A stretch of 64,000 bases of DNA, from positions 6,590,103 through 6,654,102 of the forward strand of contig NC_064224.1 in assembly GCF_023101765.2 (NCBI RefSeq). Reading direction: 5' to 3'. Shown here in pieces: positions 56,501 through 63,597 of this stretch. Every line of letters begins with the position of its first letter. Within the stretch, counting starts at the first letter, position 1. The stretch is from Spodoptera frugiperda. Its lineage: Eukaryota; Arthropoda; Insecta; Lepidoptera; Noctuidae. Made by a program: the position numbers and the translations under genes. Below the pieces are notes generated by a model. That model did no database searches and was not told where the DNA came from. It saw nothing but the letters and a program-made list of their open reading frames with translations.

Positions 56501-59142
56501 TGATTTGAGTCCTGAAATTAGAATACTTTTTAAAGTTAAATATGTTTTGATAACTAGTATCTGGTAAACATAGTGAATATGTCCTTGCTGATAGAAAATG
56601 CAATATTTTTAGAAAACCAAAATGTTGTTTTGTTAAGTTTCCTTAGCTCTTTGTTCTCCTTATATGTTCAAAAATTATTAGTACGTTACGTACGTTACTT
56701 ACAAAGTATTTAATTATAATGAATTTTCTTTTTCATTTAAAAATATCTATGCAACGTTTATTATAAAAACTAAACTAACTATTACAGGTGCAATGAAAAC
56801 ATACTGGCTAGAAGGTCGAGAATCGCGTCCATCGCTAACTAAAGTCATATCACCACAACTGACTCCTGGCACAGAACTAGAATGGGAGAGAGCAGCTGAC
56901 GTCAGAGACAGTATCGCAGAACATTCAGCCCAACAAATGAACAATAAGGAACCAAATTCTTTAAGAACACAGAATTCTGAGAACCATCTTCCAAACGCCG
57001 TGAACTCTGGACCTAATTCTTTAGTAAATTCTTCTTCTGGGAATCTAATGACGGTGCAGAACAATGCTGGAAATAGAACCTCTCAGATATCGAATGCACC
57101 CACGACAACGATGACGTCACCAGTTGAAGAGAGGAGGATGTACTCTCCTGTGACGTTTCAAGATGTTGCTAGACGGAGTATAGCTAATTCGCCTAATAGG
57201 TCGGAGAGGGAACGAGGTGAGATGGCTTTCTTCTAAGATATTACGCCTTTCCTATCTCCCTTTTTGTCGTTCCTTATTAAGTTAAGGCGGGGCTGATTTT
57301 AAACTAACAGACAATTATCTAATGTTGAGAATTATCTCCCAGGAAGTCAGAAAAATCTTGTGATTCTTACATTACTTTTAAAAATCTAAAATGTTTATTA
57401 CAGAATCAAGATCAAATTCAACGAGTGCAGCTGGAATGTGGACTGATGCTGAATCTGTAGATCCTGCGAGAACTATAGACAGTCTCAATTCTTCGATCTG
57501 GTAATCTTTCTTTCTACATATTCTATCTTCATCTTTCATATTATTTAAGTCTTCAAAAACAATATTCACTTTAAATTCATCATTTCTTTCTAGCACACTT
57601 TTCGTCATTTTATTTATGTTTGCCTTATTATAATAATTGTAATTGATTTTGTTCTTAAGTTACAGTTCAACATCGCCTTGCAGAGTAGGGACTGCACCAC
57701 AACCTAAAGAAAGAGACACTGATAATGTGATTGATACTGTAAGTTGTTTGAAATTGAATGTACGTGTTATATGAAATTGAATGTAGGTGGCCTTTATAAG
57801 TGAAATCTTCTGTTTTAATAGTTGTCTCTAAGATATTCCTAGGTCGGGCAAAGTATTGCTGGGCTTTTTTCGTATTTTCGAAAATTTCTCAGTAGTAGCA
57901 CGGAGTCTGGAAATGTGCCCGGAATATGGCAATAGGCTCACCACCTATTACATGGGACTGTAGTGGCATTACATGCCATAATGTGCACCTCTGCCTACCC
58001 CTTCAGGGATTAAAGGCGTGAAGATATCTCTAAGATATTCATTTTGTTTTCTGCTGTAAAAGACACACACACTTATCTAGGCCATCTGATAATAATTTTA
58101 AAATGGTGTTAGTGAAATACATTGATAATAATTTTTGCATGTTGTATTTTTACAATGTTTTATTCTTATGCTTCTCTATTTAACTTTGATATTGCTAATG
58201 GTTTTACCATTGGTTTCTGAATGGTTGACTATCTATCCTTTGGTCATAGCATTTTTAAATCGATCACCTTTCAGAAACCAAACTTTCGCTTAAGTAGATT
58301 TCAATTGCTGCAACATTTCGGTGGTGGGTCATAGTATTTGGTGGTGGATTGATACGTTCAAGTTGTAGATCAAATAGTTTGACCGCTGGAATGTTCTAGA
58401 TATCGTTAACTAGCCCGAGGCTAACGTTTGGGTGCTTCACGCTAATTCAACAGTGCGTTGCGCGTATATCTCCTACGCGTTCAGCCCCGCCTGCTATAGG
58501 GGACTCTTACTCCACTCTCAGACCTGAGACTGCGTCGTCTACAGCCAAACATAGTGGAGATGAAATAGGTAAGCGAGGTTTTGGAATATTTGATGATAGA
58601 AAGTTCTGGAGAGAAGTTCTAAGCGTTTTTTAATATCAAGTTAAAGTTACGGATTAGAAAATTGTTGCTAGGATTGAAGATAACCTTTTTGGAAACGTTA
58701 AGATGATAGGCTCAGAGACAGAAAAAGATTTGGCTAGATAGCAAGATGATTAAAACAAACCCAACCAACTTCTTTAAAACCTAGTCCTAATAAATACAAT
58801 CCTAATGGATAATTTTCTTCAGAAACAGACACGGAATACCAGGACGCCCACAATGATATGAACCAAGTACCTCATCTATGCGCCCAAGAATCTACGGAAA
58901 CCCACCCAAAGCCTGGCAAAGTTGGTAGATTCAAGGCGCGGATAGCTCCAGGGCACAATAAAACTTGCACCACACACAAGATTCCTAGAGAATTCTCCAA
59001 TAAAGAGAAGCAACAGCCTCAAGGTCAAATCCATCCCCATGGTCACCACCATACCAAGAATGTTAATCACCATCAATGCTGTGGAGCTTTCGGCAATCCC
59101 CACGTCAGACATAAAAATAATTCTAGTTGTCATCTTATTTAA
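38362..59142 (+). CDS. Gyc88E: Atypical soluble guanylyl cyclase, Gyc88E / beta-3 type, 15 coding exons, 931 aa
   Basis: Makes cGMP from GTP; the family is a cytosolic heme-based gas sensor (Gyc88E of flies is known for oxygen sensing) active as a homodimer or with Gyc89D-type partners. Coding exons: 38362-38529, 41653-41934, 44125-44330, 44640-44763, 46084-46225, 51010-51136, 51642-51846, 55067-55213, 55772-55904, 56249-56476, 56788-57216, 57404-57500, 57666-57738, 58454-58568, 58823-59142. They total 2796 nt including the stop, all junctions are GT-AG and the phases agree. H-NOX covers about residues 1-180, with proximal His104 and the Y-x-S-x-R heme-propionate motif at Y133/S135/R137. HNOBA plus coiled coil covers about 205-418. 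The cyclase domain covers about 419-597, with metal Asp429 and Asp473, guanine-selecting Glu469 and Cys539, and catalytic Asn546 and Arg550. The Ser/Asn-rich tail (600-931) ends in C-H-L-I. The length is close to the family (about 940 aa in Manduca, from memory). The symbol is by family resemblance, without a phylogeny. Confidence 0.95.
38554..38785 (+). mobile_element. SINE (5'-truncated) just after the exon 1 donor
   Basis: Begins GGTCGGGCAAAAGATTACTG 24 bases after the 5' splice site and runs to GGGGATAAAAGACGTGCCG. Inside, GGTGTACATT is replaced by an inverted repeat (CACTTTTCACAATTTGTATT) and a duplicated GAATAGCTGCACTGCCC. Confidence 0.82.
39650..39902 (+). mobile_element. LINE 3' end in intron 1
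   Basis: Starts at GTCCAGACCCGTGCGTGCGG, the 3' UTR, and ends with ten A residues at about 39893-39902. Close to the 33.5-kb copy. Confidence 0.87.
40060..40150. other. GC-rich island with imperfect hairpin in intron 1
   Basis: CTCGGCCGGTTACGCTCGGC and CCGCCGAGTGCCGGCAAGAC form an imperfect stem in a 90-base GC-rich patch inside AT-rich intron, not matching any repeat seen in the window. It could be a conserved regulatory piece or an unknown repeat. Confidence 0.4.
40594..40641. repeat. Perfect 21-bp hairpin in intron 1
   Basis: TTATACTGTCCATTGCTTTA T pairs with its complement around TTCTTT; 80 bases before the tRNA-Ile gene. Confidence 0.92.
40721..40794 (+). tRNA. tRNA-Ile (AAT), in intron 1 of Gyc88E
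   Basis: 74 nt without CCA. The acceptor stem GGCCCAT/ATGGGCC is perfect. The D arm reads TAGCTCAGTTGGTTAGA and the T arm GGTTCGATCC. The anticodon stem TCGTG/CGCGA closes loop CTAATAA, so the anticodon is AAT. Same strand as the host gene. A run of T follows about 15 nt downstream as a Pol III terminator. Confidence 0.96.
41042..41113 (-). tRNA. tRNA-Ala (CGC), antisense in intron 1 of Gyc88E
   Basis: 72 nt. The minus strand starts GGGGATG and ends CATCTCC-A. Anticodon loop TTCGCAT gives anticodon CGC. The T arm CTGGG-TTCAAAT-CCCAG is perfect. Oddities: the A box reads TAACTCAG rather than TAGCTCAG, though the D stem stays paired (ACTC/GAGT), and the anticodon stem TCTGC/GCTGA has a T-T mismatch. 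A TTTTT terminator lies just downstream. It could be functional or an early pseudogene. Confidence 0.85.
41653..41934 (+). CDS. Gyc88E: Gyc88E exon 2: core of H-NOX with heme ligand (57-150)
   Basis: Between the acceptor ttacag and the donor gtgagt, phase 0 on both sides. It carries the proximal histidine (H104, in LDNLHEYLKF) and the Y133-R-S-K-R137 motif that contacts the heme propionates. Both are diagnostic for a heme-binding H-NOX fold, so ligand sensing is probably intact. Confidence 0.95.
41998..42196 (+). repeat. Left LTR
   Basis: Begins TGTAGCAATG and ends ACATGCTA. Identity with the right LTR is complete as far as I can read, which points to a recent insertion. The exact end is uncertain by two A residues shared with the flanking repeat. 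Confidence 0.93.
42200..42216 (+). other. Primer-binding site, tRNA-Lys type
   Basis: TGGCGCCCAACGTGGGG begins 3 bases after the left LTR and matches the complement of the 3' end of animal tRNA-Lys, the primer used by many retroelements. Confidence 0.88.
42418..43238 (+). pseudogene. Decayed gag gene with expanded in-frame repeats
   Basis: The left part is built of 19-residue repeats (57 bp, with RGVHRTSQEE inside). The right part contains DDHALRGLPMLLEGDATVWW, typical of insect Ty3/gypsy and Arc-like gag proteins. Homology moves between frames: a 2-base insertion near 42706 introduces a stop, there is a shift near 42900-42955, and another near 43040, where the alternative frame reads WKDAVLRLRSML. 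It cannot make a full gag as it stands. Confidence 0.75.
42459..42885 (+). repeat. 57-bp tandem repeat, about 7.5 units
   Basis: Successive copies of the motif tctcaagaagagttcgtcct start at 42481, 42538, 42595 and 42652, exactly 57 bases apart. Later copies carry a 2-base insertion and point changes (CTCAAGATGAG in the last). Unit length is divisible by three, so the array also holds a long open frame on the opposite strand, which is a by-product. Confidence 0.93.
43491..43507 (+). other. Polypurine tract
   Basis: GGTTAGAGGGGGAGAC lies directly before the right LTR, where plus-strand synthesis is primed in LTR elements. Confidence 0.8.
43508..43706 (+). repeat. Right LTR
   Basis: Same sequence as the left LTR, preceded directly by the polypurine tract and followed by the AAAAGG target duplication. 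Confidence 0.93.
43739..43811 (-). tRNA. tRNA-Ala (AGC), antisense in intron 2 of Gyc88E
   Basis: 73 nt. Acceptor stem GGGGGCG/CGCCTCC with one G-T pair; anticodon stem CTCGC/GCGAG around TTAGCAT gives anticodon AGC. A box TAGCTCAGATGG and T arm CCGGG-ATCGATA-CCCGG are canonical. TTTTT follows on the minus strand near 43723-43728. Its 3' end faces an LTR retrotransposon only 32 bases away. Confidence 0.96.
44125..44330 (+). CDS. Gyc88E: Gyc88E exon 3: end of H-NOX and start of HNOBA (151-219)
   Basis: Acceptor ttgcag and donor gtgagt; ends in phase 2, splitting a Gly codon. It holds the final beta strands of H-NOX (FDTVHVTFQLTFDN) and the linker LPISASVLFEIFPFC into the PAS-like domain, as in other atypical cyclases. 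Confidence 0.95.
44557..44601 (+). mobile_element. Small fragment of the second SINE family in intron 3
   Basis: AGAAGAGGCCTTTATTCAGC and AGTGGCCACTTATAAGCTTT match the end block, in the opposite orientation to the other copies. Confidence 0.6.
44640..44763 (+). CDS. Gyc88E: Gyc88E exon 4: HNOBA/PAS segment (219-260)
   Basis: Starts with one base that completes the split Gly codon and ends in phase 0 at gtgagt. The segment (MVVRSIGNSLMVILPDL, then WFDLVRPLIAFKFQT) is the conserved first part of the heme-NO-binding-associated domain. Confidence 0.95.
45043..45142 (-). mobile_element. LINE tail fragment in intron 4
   Basis: Minus-strand AATTATCCAATGTCTTCTTC to ACCACCCCGTTC, strongly diverged. 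Confidence 0.65.
45670..45836 (+). mobile_element. Helitron relic in intron 4
   Basis: TTCACACTTTGAAATTTATT start, CAGGGTATGAGCTGATTTGG core and GGGCAAAGCCGCTGACTGAA end. Termini are decayed. Confidence 0.65.
46084..46225 (+). CDS. Gyc88E: Gyc88E exon 5: HNOBA/PAS segment (261-308)
   Basis: Acceptor tctcag and donor gtatgt, ending in phase 1 within a Gly codon. It starts with ILNRTNNIFELVTVE, followed by a polar, charged stretch that is the least conserved part of the HNOBA domain, and ends with NLRLKG. Confidence 0.93.
46557..46712 (+). mobile_element. SINE, 5'-truncated, in intron 5
   Basis: GGAGTCTGGAATAGTGTCTA, TATTGCAATTGGCTCACCCC and CCTACCCTTTCGGGGATA. Same family as at 5.2 kb. Confidence 0.8.
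47440..47635 (+). pseudogene. 3' end of the same jockey/CR1-type LINE, in intron 5
   Basis: TTTGGAATGAGCTGTCGTCG, CGACCTTCAAACCTTCAAGA, CGCTTACCCTCAGGTGATCC and GCCCCCTATTATACAAGAAA match the 14.1-kb copy; frames are broken. Confidence 0.6.
48112..48411. mobile_element. MITE, same family, decayed ends, in intron 5
   Basis: TTCCACCAAAGATGTTCTAT, CTGCGCATCTTCCTCGCACA and CACAGCTTACCTATTACATT match the 27.25-kb copy. Confidence 0.75.
49210..49325. mobile_element. MITE with CCAAT-type boxes, in intron 5
   Basis: AACGAGATCGAAACGAGAGC, GGCGCTCTGATTGGTTGG, GCCGGCCAATCACATCGCGG and ACGCGCTCTCGTTTAG: an inverted repeat of GAGCGCGTTCGGCGCTCTGATTGG type. Confidence 0.78.
49868..50135 (+). mobile_element. 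Retroelement 3' fragment, plus strand, in intron 5
   Basis: Same block in the other orientation: CAGGTGATGGTAAGCAGTTG, CCCATGGACATCCGAAACAC, GTTTTCTGTGAGGCCGCGGT and CCGGCCTATTCGTGCCGTAC. Confidence 0.7.
50314..50589 (+). other. Unassigned open frame of about 91 codons in intron 5
   Basis: Follows an acceptor-like ttccag at about 50312 and contains RKKRFAYDGRALPDTINLHL and a hydrophobic-polar stretch with several N-x-S/T sites. I do not recognise it. It lies between two cyclase exons that join perfectly without it, so it is probably chance, an old insertion or a rarely used exon. Confidence 0.2.
51010..51136 (+). CDS. Gyc88E: Gyc88E exon 6: end of PAS fold (308-350)
   Basis: Follows a 4.8-kb intron. 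Acceptor attcag and donor gtacgg; ends in phase 2 inside an Arg codon. It encodes the very conserved MYLGTPVMPDL and TGLYINDLSMHDFSR stretches preceding the signalling helix. Confidence 0.95.
51350..51460 (-). mobile_element. LINE tail fragment in intron 6
   Basis: Minus strand: CCGCCTTGGGCGAGGCAAGA, TACTGACTAAAAACCACCCC and CTGTTTTTCGAGTCGGA mark the tail unit. Confidence 0.75.
51642..51846 (+). CDS. Gyc88E: Gyc88E exon 7: coiled-coil signalling helix (350-418)
   Basis: Acceptor attccag and donor gtaagt, phase 0 at the end. Residues about 358-400 are a Glu/Lys/Gln-rich heptad helix (VELKLALDQEQQKSKKLEE) that dimerises and links the sensor to the cyclase. The exon ends with LLYQMIPKQVADRLRNGENP, the usual entry into the catalytic domain. 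Confidence 0.95.
51868..51975. repeat. Probable repeat piece at the start of intron 7
   Basis: GCGCTAGCAACAGTGCCGAA and GGAAACTCACCAAAGTGAAT recall a common lepidopteran repeat. I see no second copy in the window, so this rests on memory. Confidence 0.35.
52100..53990. other. Intron 7 interior, nothing recognised
   Basis: AT-rich, a few short direct repeats (CTCGCTACTTGACTA near 52850), no exon. Confidence 0.5.
53996..54180 (+). repeat. CCGACTTC repeat in intron 7
   Basis: TTCAACCGACTTCCCAAAAG, GTTTGACCTGTATGTATTTG, GAACCGATTTTGATGTAGCT and AACCGACTTCAAAAAGAGAA. Similar pieces occur at 30873-30990 and 7680-7718. Family not identified. Confidence 0.6.
55067..55213 (+). CDS. Gyc88E: Gyc88E exon 8: cyclase catalytic core, first metal Asp (419-467)
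   Basis: Acceptor tactag and donor gtatgt, phase 0 on both sides. It encodes SILFSDVVTFTEICSRIT with the first metal-binding Asp429, followed by the ITPMEVVSMLNAMYSIFD helix. The exon is unusually GC-rich against its intron surroundings. Confidence 0.96.
55240..55545 (-). mobile_element. Second SINE family, full-length copy in intron 8
   Basis: Minus strand: a tRNA-like head (RC of GTTTCGAACCGGCACTTTCA and GGGCGTCTTAAAGCATCGGG) at the right, body with AAAGTTTGAGCATTAATCAC, and a CATCATCATCAATAGCC end at the left, 30 bases after the exon 8 donor. Confidence 0.85.
55772..55904 (+). CDS. Gyc88E: Gyc88E exon 9: cyclase core, second metal Asp (468-512)
   Basis: Acceptor attccag and donor gtgaat, ending in phase 1. 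VETIGDAYMVVSGAP carries Glu469, the guanine-recognition position, and Asp473, the second metal ligand. Confidence 0.96.
56249..56476 (+). CDS. Gyc88E: Gyc88E exon 10: cyclase core, catalytic Asn/Arg (512-588)
   Basis: Acceptor ttccag and donor gtaagt, ending in phase 1. It contains RVGVHSGAVVAGIVG, then PRYCLFGDSVNTASRMEST with Cys539 (guanine specificity), Asn546 and Arg550 (transition-state residues). The open frames in other phases here are shadows. Confidence 0.96.
56788..57216 (+). CDS. Gyc88E: Gyc88E exon 11: end of cyclase domain and Asn/Ser-rich tail (588-731)
   Basis: Starts with AMKTYWLEGRE, which closes the cyclase domain. About 130 residues of Asn/Ser/Thr-rich tail follow without a known domain, including basic-serine stretches such as ARRSIANSPNRSERE. 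The donor gtgaga gives phase 1. Reading through it would stop after GEMAFF at 57233-57235. Confidence 0.93.
57404..57500 (+). CDS. Gyc88E: Gyc88E exon 12: C-terminal tail (731-763)
   Basis: Acceptor ttacag and donor gtaatc. The frame remains open across SNSTSAAGMWTDAESVDP and ends in phase 2 (tg). If the 165-base intron is retained, translation stops at once at TGG-TAA, giving a shorter protein ending in SSIW. The donor is weaker than its neighbours. Confidence 0.88.
57666..57738 (+). CDS. Gyc88E: Gyc88E exon 13: C-terminal tail (763-787)
   Basis: I chose the acceptor tacag at 57665 because it restores the frame (tg+t = Cys). The competing cag at 57683 would create an immediate stop. The product is CSTSPCRVGTAPQPK and a short acidic end. 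Donor gtaagt, phase 0. Confidence 0.85.
57842..58028 (+). mobile_element. SINE, 5'-truncated, in intron 13
   Basis: GGTCGGGCAAAGTATTGCTG to CTTCAGGGATTAAAGGCGTG. Well preserved, and it shares its 5' breakpoint with the copy after exon 1. Confidence 0.83.
58454..58568 (+). CDS. Gyc88E: Gyc88E exon 14: C-terminal tail (788-826)
   Basis: The acceptor caacag at 58453 is the only one of three candidates that joins in frame to exon 13. It gives CVARISPTRSAPPAIGD and then a Ser/Thr-rich stretch. Donor gtaagc, phase 1, completed by exon 15 to Glu. Confidence 0.83.
58823..59142 (+). CDS. Gyc88E: Gyc88E exon 15: His-rich C terminus ending in C-H-L-I (826-931)
   Basis: The acceptor ttcttcag joins in phase to exon 14 and the exon runs to a TAA at 59140-59142. 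The last 40 residues are rich in His (HPHGHHH, NHHQCC, RHK) and the protein ends C928-H-L-I, which fits a CaaX prenylation box. Vertebrate beta-2 sGC subunits also end in such a box. Confidence 0.9.
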
Positions 59143-60890
59143 AAGCACCCTTATCCTCTAATTCGCTCGTCACGCCCTCTAGTTACAGAAAAAAAAATAG
59201 TTTTTTTAATATTTTGGGTATCTGTACTATTTTCGGATATATTATATTTCTTTTCAATTAAGCACCTGTATTATTGTTATTTTTTATGTTGTCCCTATAA
59301 CTTCCAAAGCAAATCTGGTATATATTTTAAAGGAGGGTTTGACGGGTTTTTTAATGTGTATTTAGTATCAAAATCAGAATAATTAATATCAGTATTTTTA
59401 AAAGATTTATTGCATTAATTAGCTCGGCCTAACGACATGACATGTATCGTTTTTAAAGCTCATTTTTACAAATTCACTCTAGTCCATAGAACAAATTTTG
59501 TAATCGTTATTTTAATACAATAGAAAAATGCAACTTAGCTGTAGGATATTATCTTTATAATAAAAAATGTACTTAATTTATTTTTATAAGCATCACAATA
59601 TTTTAATTATTGAGAATTATTCATCATAAAGTAAATTATCATAAGATAAATAAATTTTTGGACATTTGCAAAGAATGTATAGAAAATTTTAGTACCTATC
59701 ATGAGAAAAATATTTAGCTTTGTCTAGTACATATTTAATAGATCTCAGACGAATACATCCCAAAAATAATTCCAAAGATTACTTATTAAAAAGAAAAAAA
59801 AATACAAGTTATGAGCTTTACACTATGACAATAGAAAAATAAACGTAAAAAATAAAATAATATATCAATATATTTGAAGTCGTTTGACGACGGTTTTGGG
59901 ATAAGAAGAAAATAGATAATATACCATAAACGTATTATAATAGAATATATTTTCGTGTAAACAAGAGCAGATGTTATATTTTATTGTACCTACTTTATAT
60001 GTAATGTAGATAGCGTTACTTAGTAACTTTAAAAAAACATATTTTTTAGATTAAATTGGGCGTAGCTTATAAGTTCTAACCTTAATTTTTAATGTGTATT
60101 ATTAGGCTCACTTTTTATTATTATTTTTTTATTAAAATAAGATGCTTTCAAATTCTTATTAGTAATTACCTAAAAAAATTGTATACGATTCGCTGTTAAT
60201 AATTTGCTTCTCATTTTAAAAAAAAACACTCTTTATCTAAGATTAAATTGTTTTGTTTTTTGTAAATATGTAATGTACTTATATATTTAAAAATATTCGT
60301 AGCTACGCCCTAACTAGGCACAAATCGATGTACTTAGTATTTAAGTTTATTTTTGTTATTATAGCTATTTAAATAGATTTTATTTTGTATTACGTGTTAA
60401 AGAGATTATTTTAAGAAAATGTAATAGCACCTATCGTAATTTGTTTTACAATATTGTTTAAAATAGTATTGTAGTTAAAAATAGTACAATTGTTTTTTTC
60501 ACTAAAATGCAAAAACTAGAGTAATTTTTATACATTTTCTTTCAGTTTTGTTTTTGTTATTATTGCTTATTCAATGTAATAGAAAAATTAAGAGATGTAT
60601 AAGAAATATTTATACATCTTTTCTCAGATTTTTTTTTCTTAATTTTATTAGGTAAGTACCACTCAATGTTTTGTATGAAAAAAATATATCTATTTAAGAA
60701 AATTTTCAACAATAAATATTTCATAGCTGAATTTAAATGTGTAGCTGATTGTTGTGAGTCAATTAAATTATATCTATATCTACCTATCTAGTCGTTTTGA
60801 GATTATCCATGTTGTATCTAATTGTACCTACTTAATTATTACTTATAAATATTTTTTTATTATACAATAAAAAGTCACGTTTTTGTGTAG
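59143..60890 (+). other. Probable 3' UTR of the guanylyl cyclase gene
   Basis: Very AT-rich, without any of the mobile elements that crowd the rest of the window, and directly after the stop codon. Possible poly(A) signals AATAAA lie at 59559 and 60866; the latter is followed by a T/G-rich stretch (gtttttgtgtag), the usual downstream element. The true end cannot be fixed from sequence alone. Confidence 0.45.
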
Positions 60891-61078
60891 CTGTTAAGAA
60901 CTTTAAATACTATCATTTTGTAAATAATAAATCTAACTATTATTAATTAAATAATATAAAAATGATTATTTTTTTTCTCAAAATAATATTGTTTGATCAA
61001 ACATAAAATATATTGTGTAAGTTTTGCATTAGATTCTGTTAAATTATTGTGCTAGCTGGCGTTCTGCAGATTTTCCTT

Positions 61079-61205
61079 ATTACGAGTTTGCTTTACGTTT
61101 AAAGTAATCGAAACGAGAGAGCGTTCGGTGCTCTGATTGGCTGGCTCGAATAAACCAACCAATCATAGCGTCGAACTACTACTAAACTATAACTAAGGGA
61201 AAGCT
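61079..61205. mobile_element. MITE with CCAAT-type boxes
   Basis: TTACGAGTTTGCTTTACG, TCGAAACGAGAGAGCGTTCG, CTGATTGGCTGGC and AACCAACCAATCATAGCG. Marks the right edge of the repeat-free 3' UTR zone. Confidence 0.75.
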
Positions 61206-61561
61206 CATACTGCAAACTTTATTTACTATGATCTGACAAAGGGAAAGTATAACTAATAAAAGGAAAAGTAAGCGAAAATTTTATTTATTTACTAGCTTTT
61301 GCCCGCGACTTCGTTCGCGTGGAATAGTGACTTCCGGCAAATTTTTGGTTTTAACCACATAGTTCCCGATCTCGCGGGATCTCTTCAAATATGAGATGTG
61401 GAAGATATTCCAGGGAACTCTTCAAAAATCAACATAATGAGCTCTGCGTTTGAATTTAATAGATGTATACTCACTTATGGCATTGAAAAAATAGTTTAAA
61501 AACGGACTTAAACTAACTTAAAACTAAAGAAAGCTACGAATTACGAATTTATAACAATTAA

Positions 61562-61797
61562 CCTTTTGACCGCCAGAGCATAAACGCTTCGCTGTGCCCT
61601 CCACGCCAAGCAACGAAAATAAAAATTAAAATAAAAATTCAACGAAATAACCCTGAAAATATTAGGGATTCCAAAATGTTATCGAATGTGTTTATTTTGT
61701 TTTTCTCTGTGATCTGTTTCTTGGCATCTATAGATGTCGGTGGCGCACAGGGCACGCTTGCGCATGACATCTATTCATGCCATTGGCGTTCAAAAGG
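61562..61797. mobile_element. piggyBac-like MITE inside the Helitron
   Basis: 236 bp flanked by TTAA on both sides (61558-61561, 61798-61801), with inverted ends CCTTTTGACCGCCA / TTGGCGTTCAAAAGG. TTAA target sites and CC ends are the piggyBac signature; no transposase is present. Confidence 0.82.
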
Positions 61798-62228
61798 TTA
61801 AAAAAGAAACTATATTACAACCTATCCTCTATGCTATAATAACCAAGCTTAAACTAAATAATTTAAAAGAAACGACTTAAATCTAATCTAATTAAAAAAA
61901 ATTAGACTTACAATTTTATTAAAAAAACTAACTACAGTAACTACTAATAATCGATATCAAACTAAACCTACGTTAAATAGTTTAACCAAAAAACCAGGAA
62001 AACCCAACAAATAAACTTATTAATTGACAAATACAACGAAACCAATTTAGAATATACGAAACAGCAGGACCACTACAGACAAATAATCATACGACTGATA
62101 ATACACTTTTTCTACGATAGTACCGAAGCGCTCGGCCGATACCCAACCAAATGAATGTAACGAAACCATAGCGCGATCTATTTCGATCCCAACGCCATCT
62201 ATCGAGGATAAAGACAACTTGGATTATT

Positions 62229-62526
62229 TATTTATACTCCGTTCGGGCATTTTCTTTGTACTAAAAGTTTAATTATATTGATATTATTTTTTTCATACCT
62301 TTTTACTATTTATTTACTTTTTTCGATGAATTAAAACAATAACATGAACCGAAGTCGTGTAACGATCGACATAGAATTATCTATACTCCGTTAGAGCATT
62401 TTCTTTGTACTAAATGTTTTATTATATTGATATTATTTTTTTCATACCTTTTTACTATTTATTTACTTTTTTCGATAAATTAAAACAATAACATGAACCG
62501 AAGTCGTGTAACGATCGACATAGAAT
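62229..62526. repeat. Two-copy tandem duplication, 149-bp unit
   Basis: ATACTCCGTT at 62234 recurs at 62383, and the shared 3' end (CATGAACCGAAGTCGTGTAA) recurs at 62344 and 62493. The copies differ by only a few bases. Confidence 0.88.
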
Positions 62527-62830
62527 TATTTATAAATAATTTATTTCTTATTTTTATTTTTTGATTTTTGAAATAAAAATATATCTATGTCCTTTCTAAG
62601 GTTCTAAACTATATCTGTACCAAATTTCAACCAAATCCGTCAAATAGTTGCGGAGATTAATGGTATAAGCATAGAATGTTCGACGTGATTCTTTAATTTG
62701 ACATAACTTTTTTATTTATGAACCGATTGACATGAAACAAACACTAAATGTAAATTTAAGCATCCCACAATATATTCGTGAAAACCGCATCCAACTCGGA
62801 TCAGCCGTTTCTGAGATTAGCGCGCACAGA

Positions 62831-62880
62831 CGAACAGACAAACAGACAAACAGACAAACAGACAAACAGACAAAAAAAAG
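62831..62880 (+). repeat. GACAAACA-type microsatellite
   Basis: Six or so copies of CAGACAAA in a row, ending in an A run; typical of the 5' part of lepidopteran Helitrons and LINEs. Confidence 0.9.
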
Positions 62881-63597
62881 TTAATTACATTTTTGGGTTC
62901 GACATCGACATAACAATAACCCCTGCTATTTTTTTTATTTTTATTTTCAATGTACAGACAGCACTTTTCTACGATTTTATTATATGTATAGATTGAACTT
63001 AATACAAACGAATTGTATAGGCGGACTTTCGAACATTCTTATAATCGTAATAAATATGTAGACACCTACCTATTTCATTTTATAGTGCAATACGTTTTAT
63101 TTTATGTATACCTATTAATATATTATGTATATCGTATTTTGTTACTTTTAAGTATAGAAATTATATTTTATAATAAAAAAAAACTATTTGTTAATAAATT
63201 TACTTTTTCTGAAACTTGTAAAAAATATAGAAAATAACGATCTGTTATTTTTTTTGTTACTCGCAGCTTTTTGACATTTAGTTACCTCAAAAACCCACTG
63301 TTATACTTAGGTCATTTTTACTGACATTTTCGAAGATGTATTGTTGTACTTATTGTTAATAATTATTATAATTAGTTAATGACACACCAGACATAATATT
63401 TTAATTGTAAAATGTTTGATGGTTACCATAATGTTTAATTTAGTTGCCAAACAATGTGAATCTCACTTTCGTGGTATTAAAAATGCATCAAAGTGTTTGT
63501 TTCGTTTTATTTTTCATCCCATAACCAAACTAAAATGCTAACTGAATACGAATGCTAGTTTAAAGCTGAAAATTCATGAAAAAATATTTTCATATAG

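Larger units (their letters stand above)
61292..62992 (-). mobile_element. 1.7-kb non-autonomous Helitron
   Basis: On the minus strand it starts TCTATACATATAATAAAATC (right end at 62992) and ends AAAAGCTAG (61292). The 3' hairpin CGCGA-ACGAAG-TCGCG lies near the end, and the flanking A and T fit the Helitron target rule. It encodes no Rep/helicase. It carries a piggyBac-like MITE (61562-61797), a 149-bp tandem duplication and a GACAAACA microsatellite. Confidence 0.83.

Noticed and set aside
56220..56603. 127-codon minus-strand frame
   Set aside because: Shadow of cyclase exon 10 and its donor region.
57666..57686. Alternative acceptor cag at 57683 for exon 13
   Set aside because: Joining there makes TGA at the junction; the acceptor at 57665 keeps the frame.
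58485..58500. Alternative acceptors at 58484 and 58499 for exon 14
   Set aside because: From phase 0 one reads into TAG within five codons, and the other runs to a stop at 58566 and loses exon 15; 58453 keeps the frame and reaches the long conserved-looking end.
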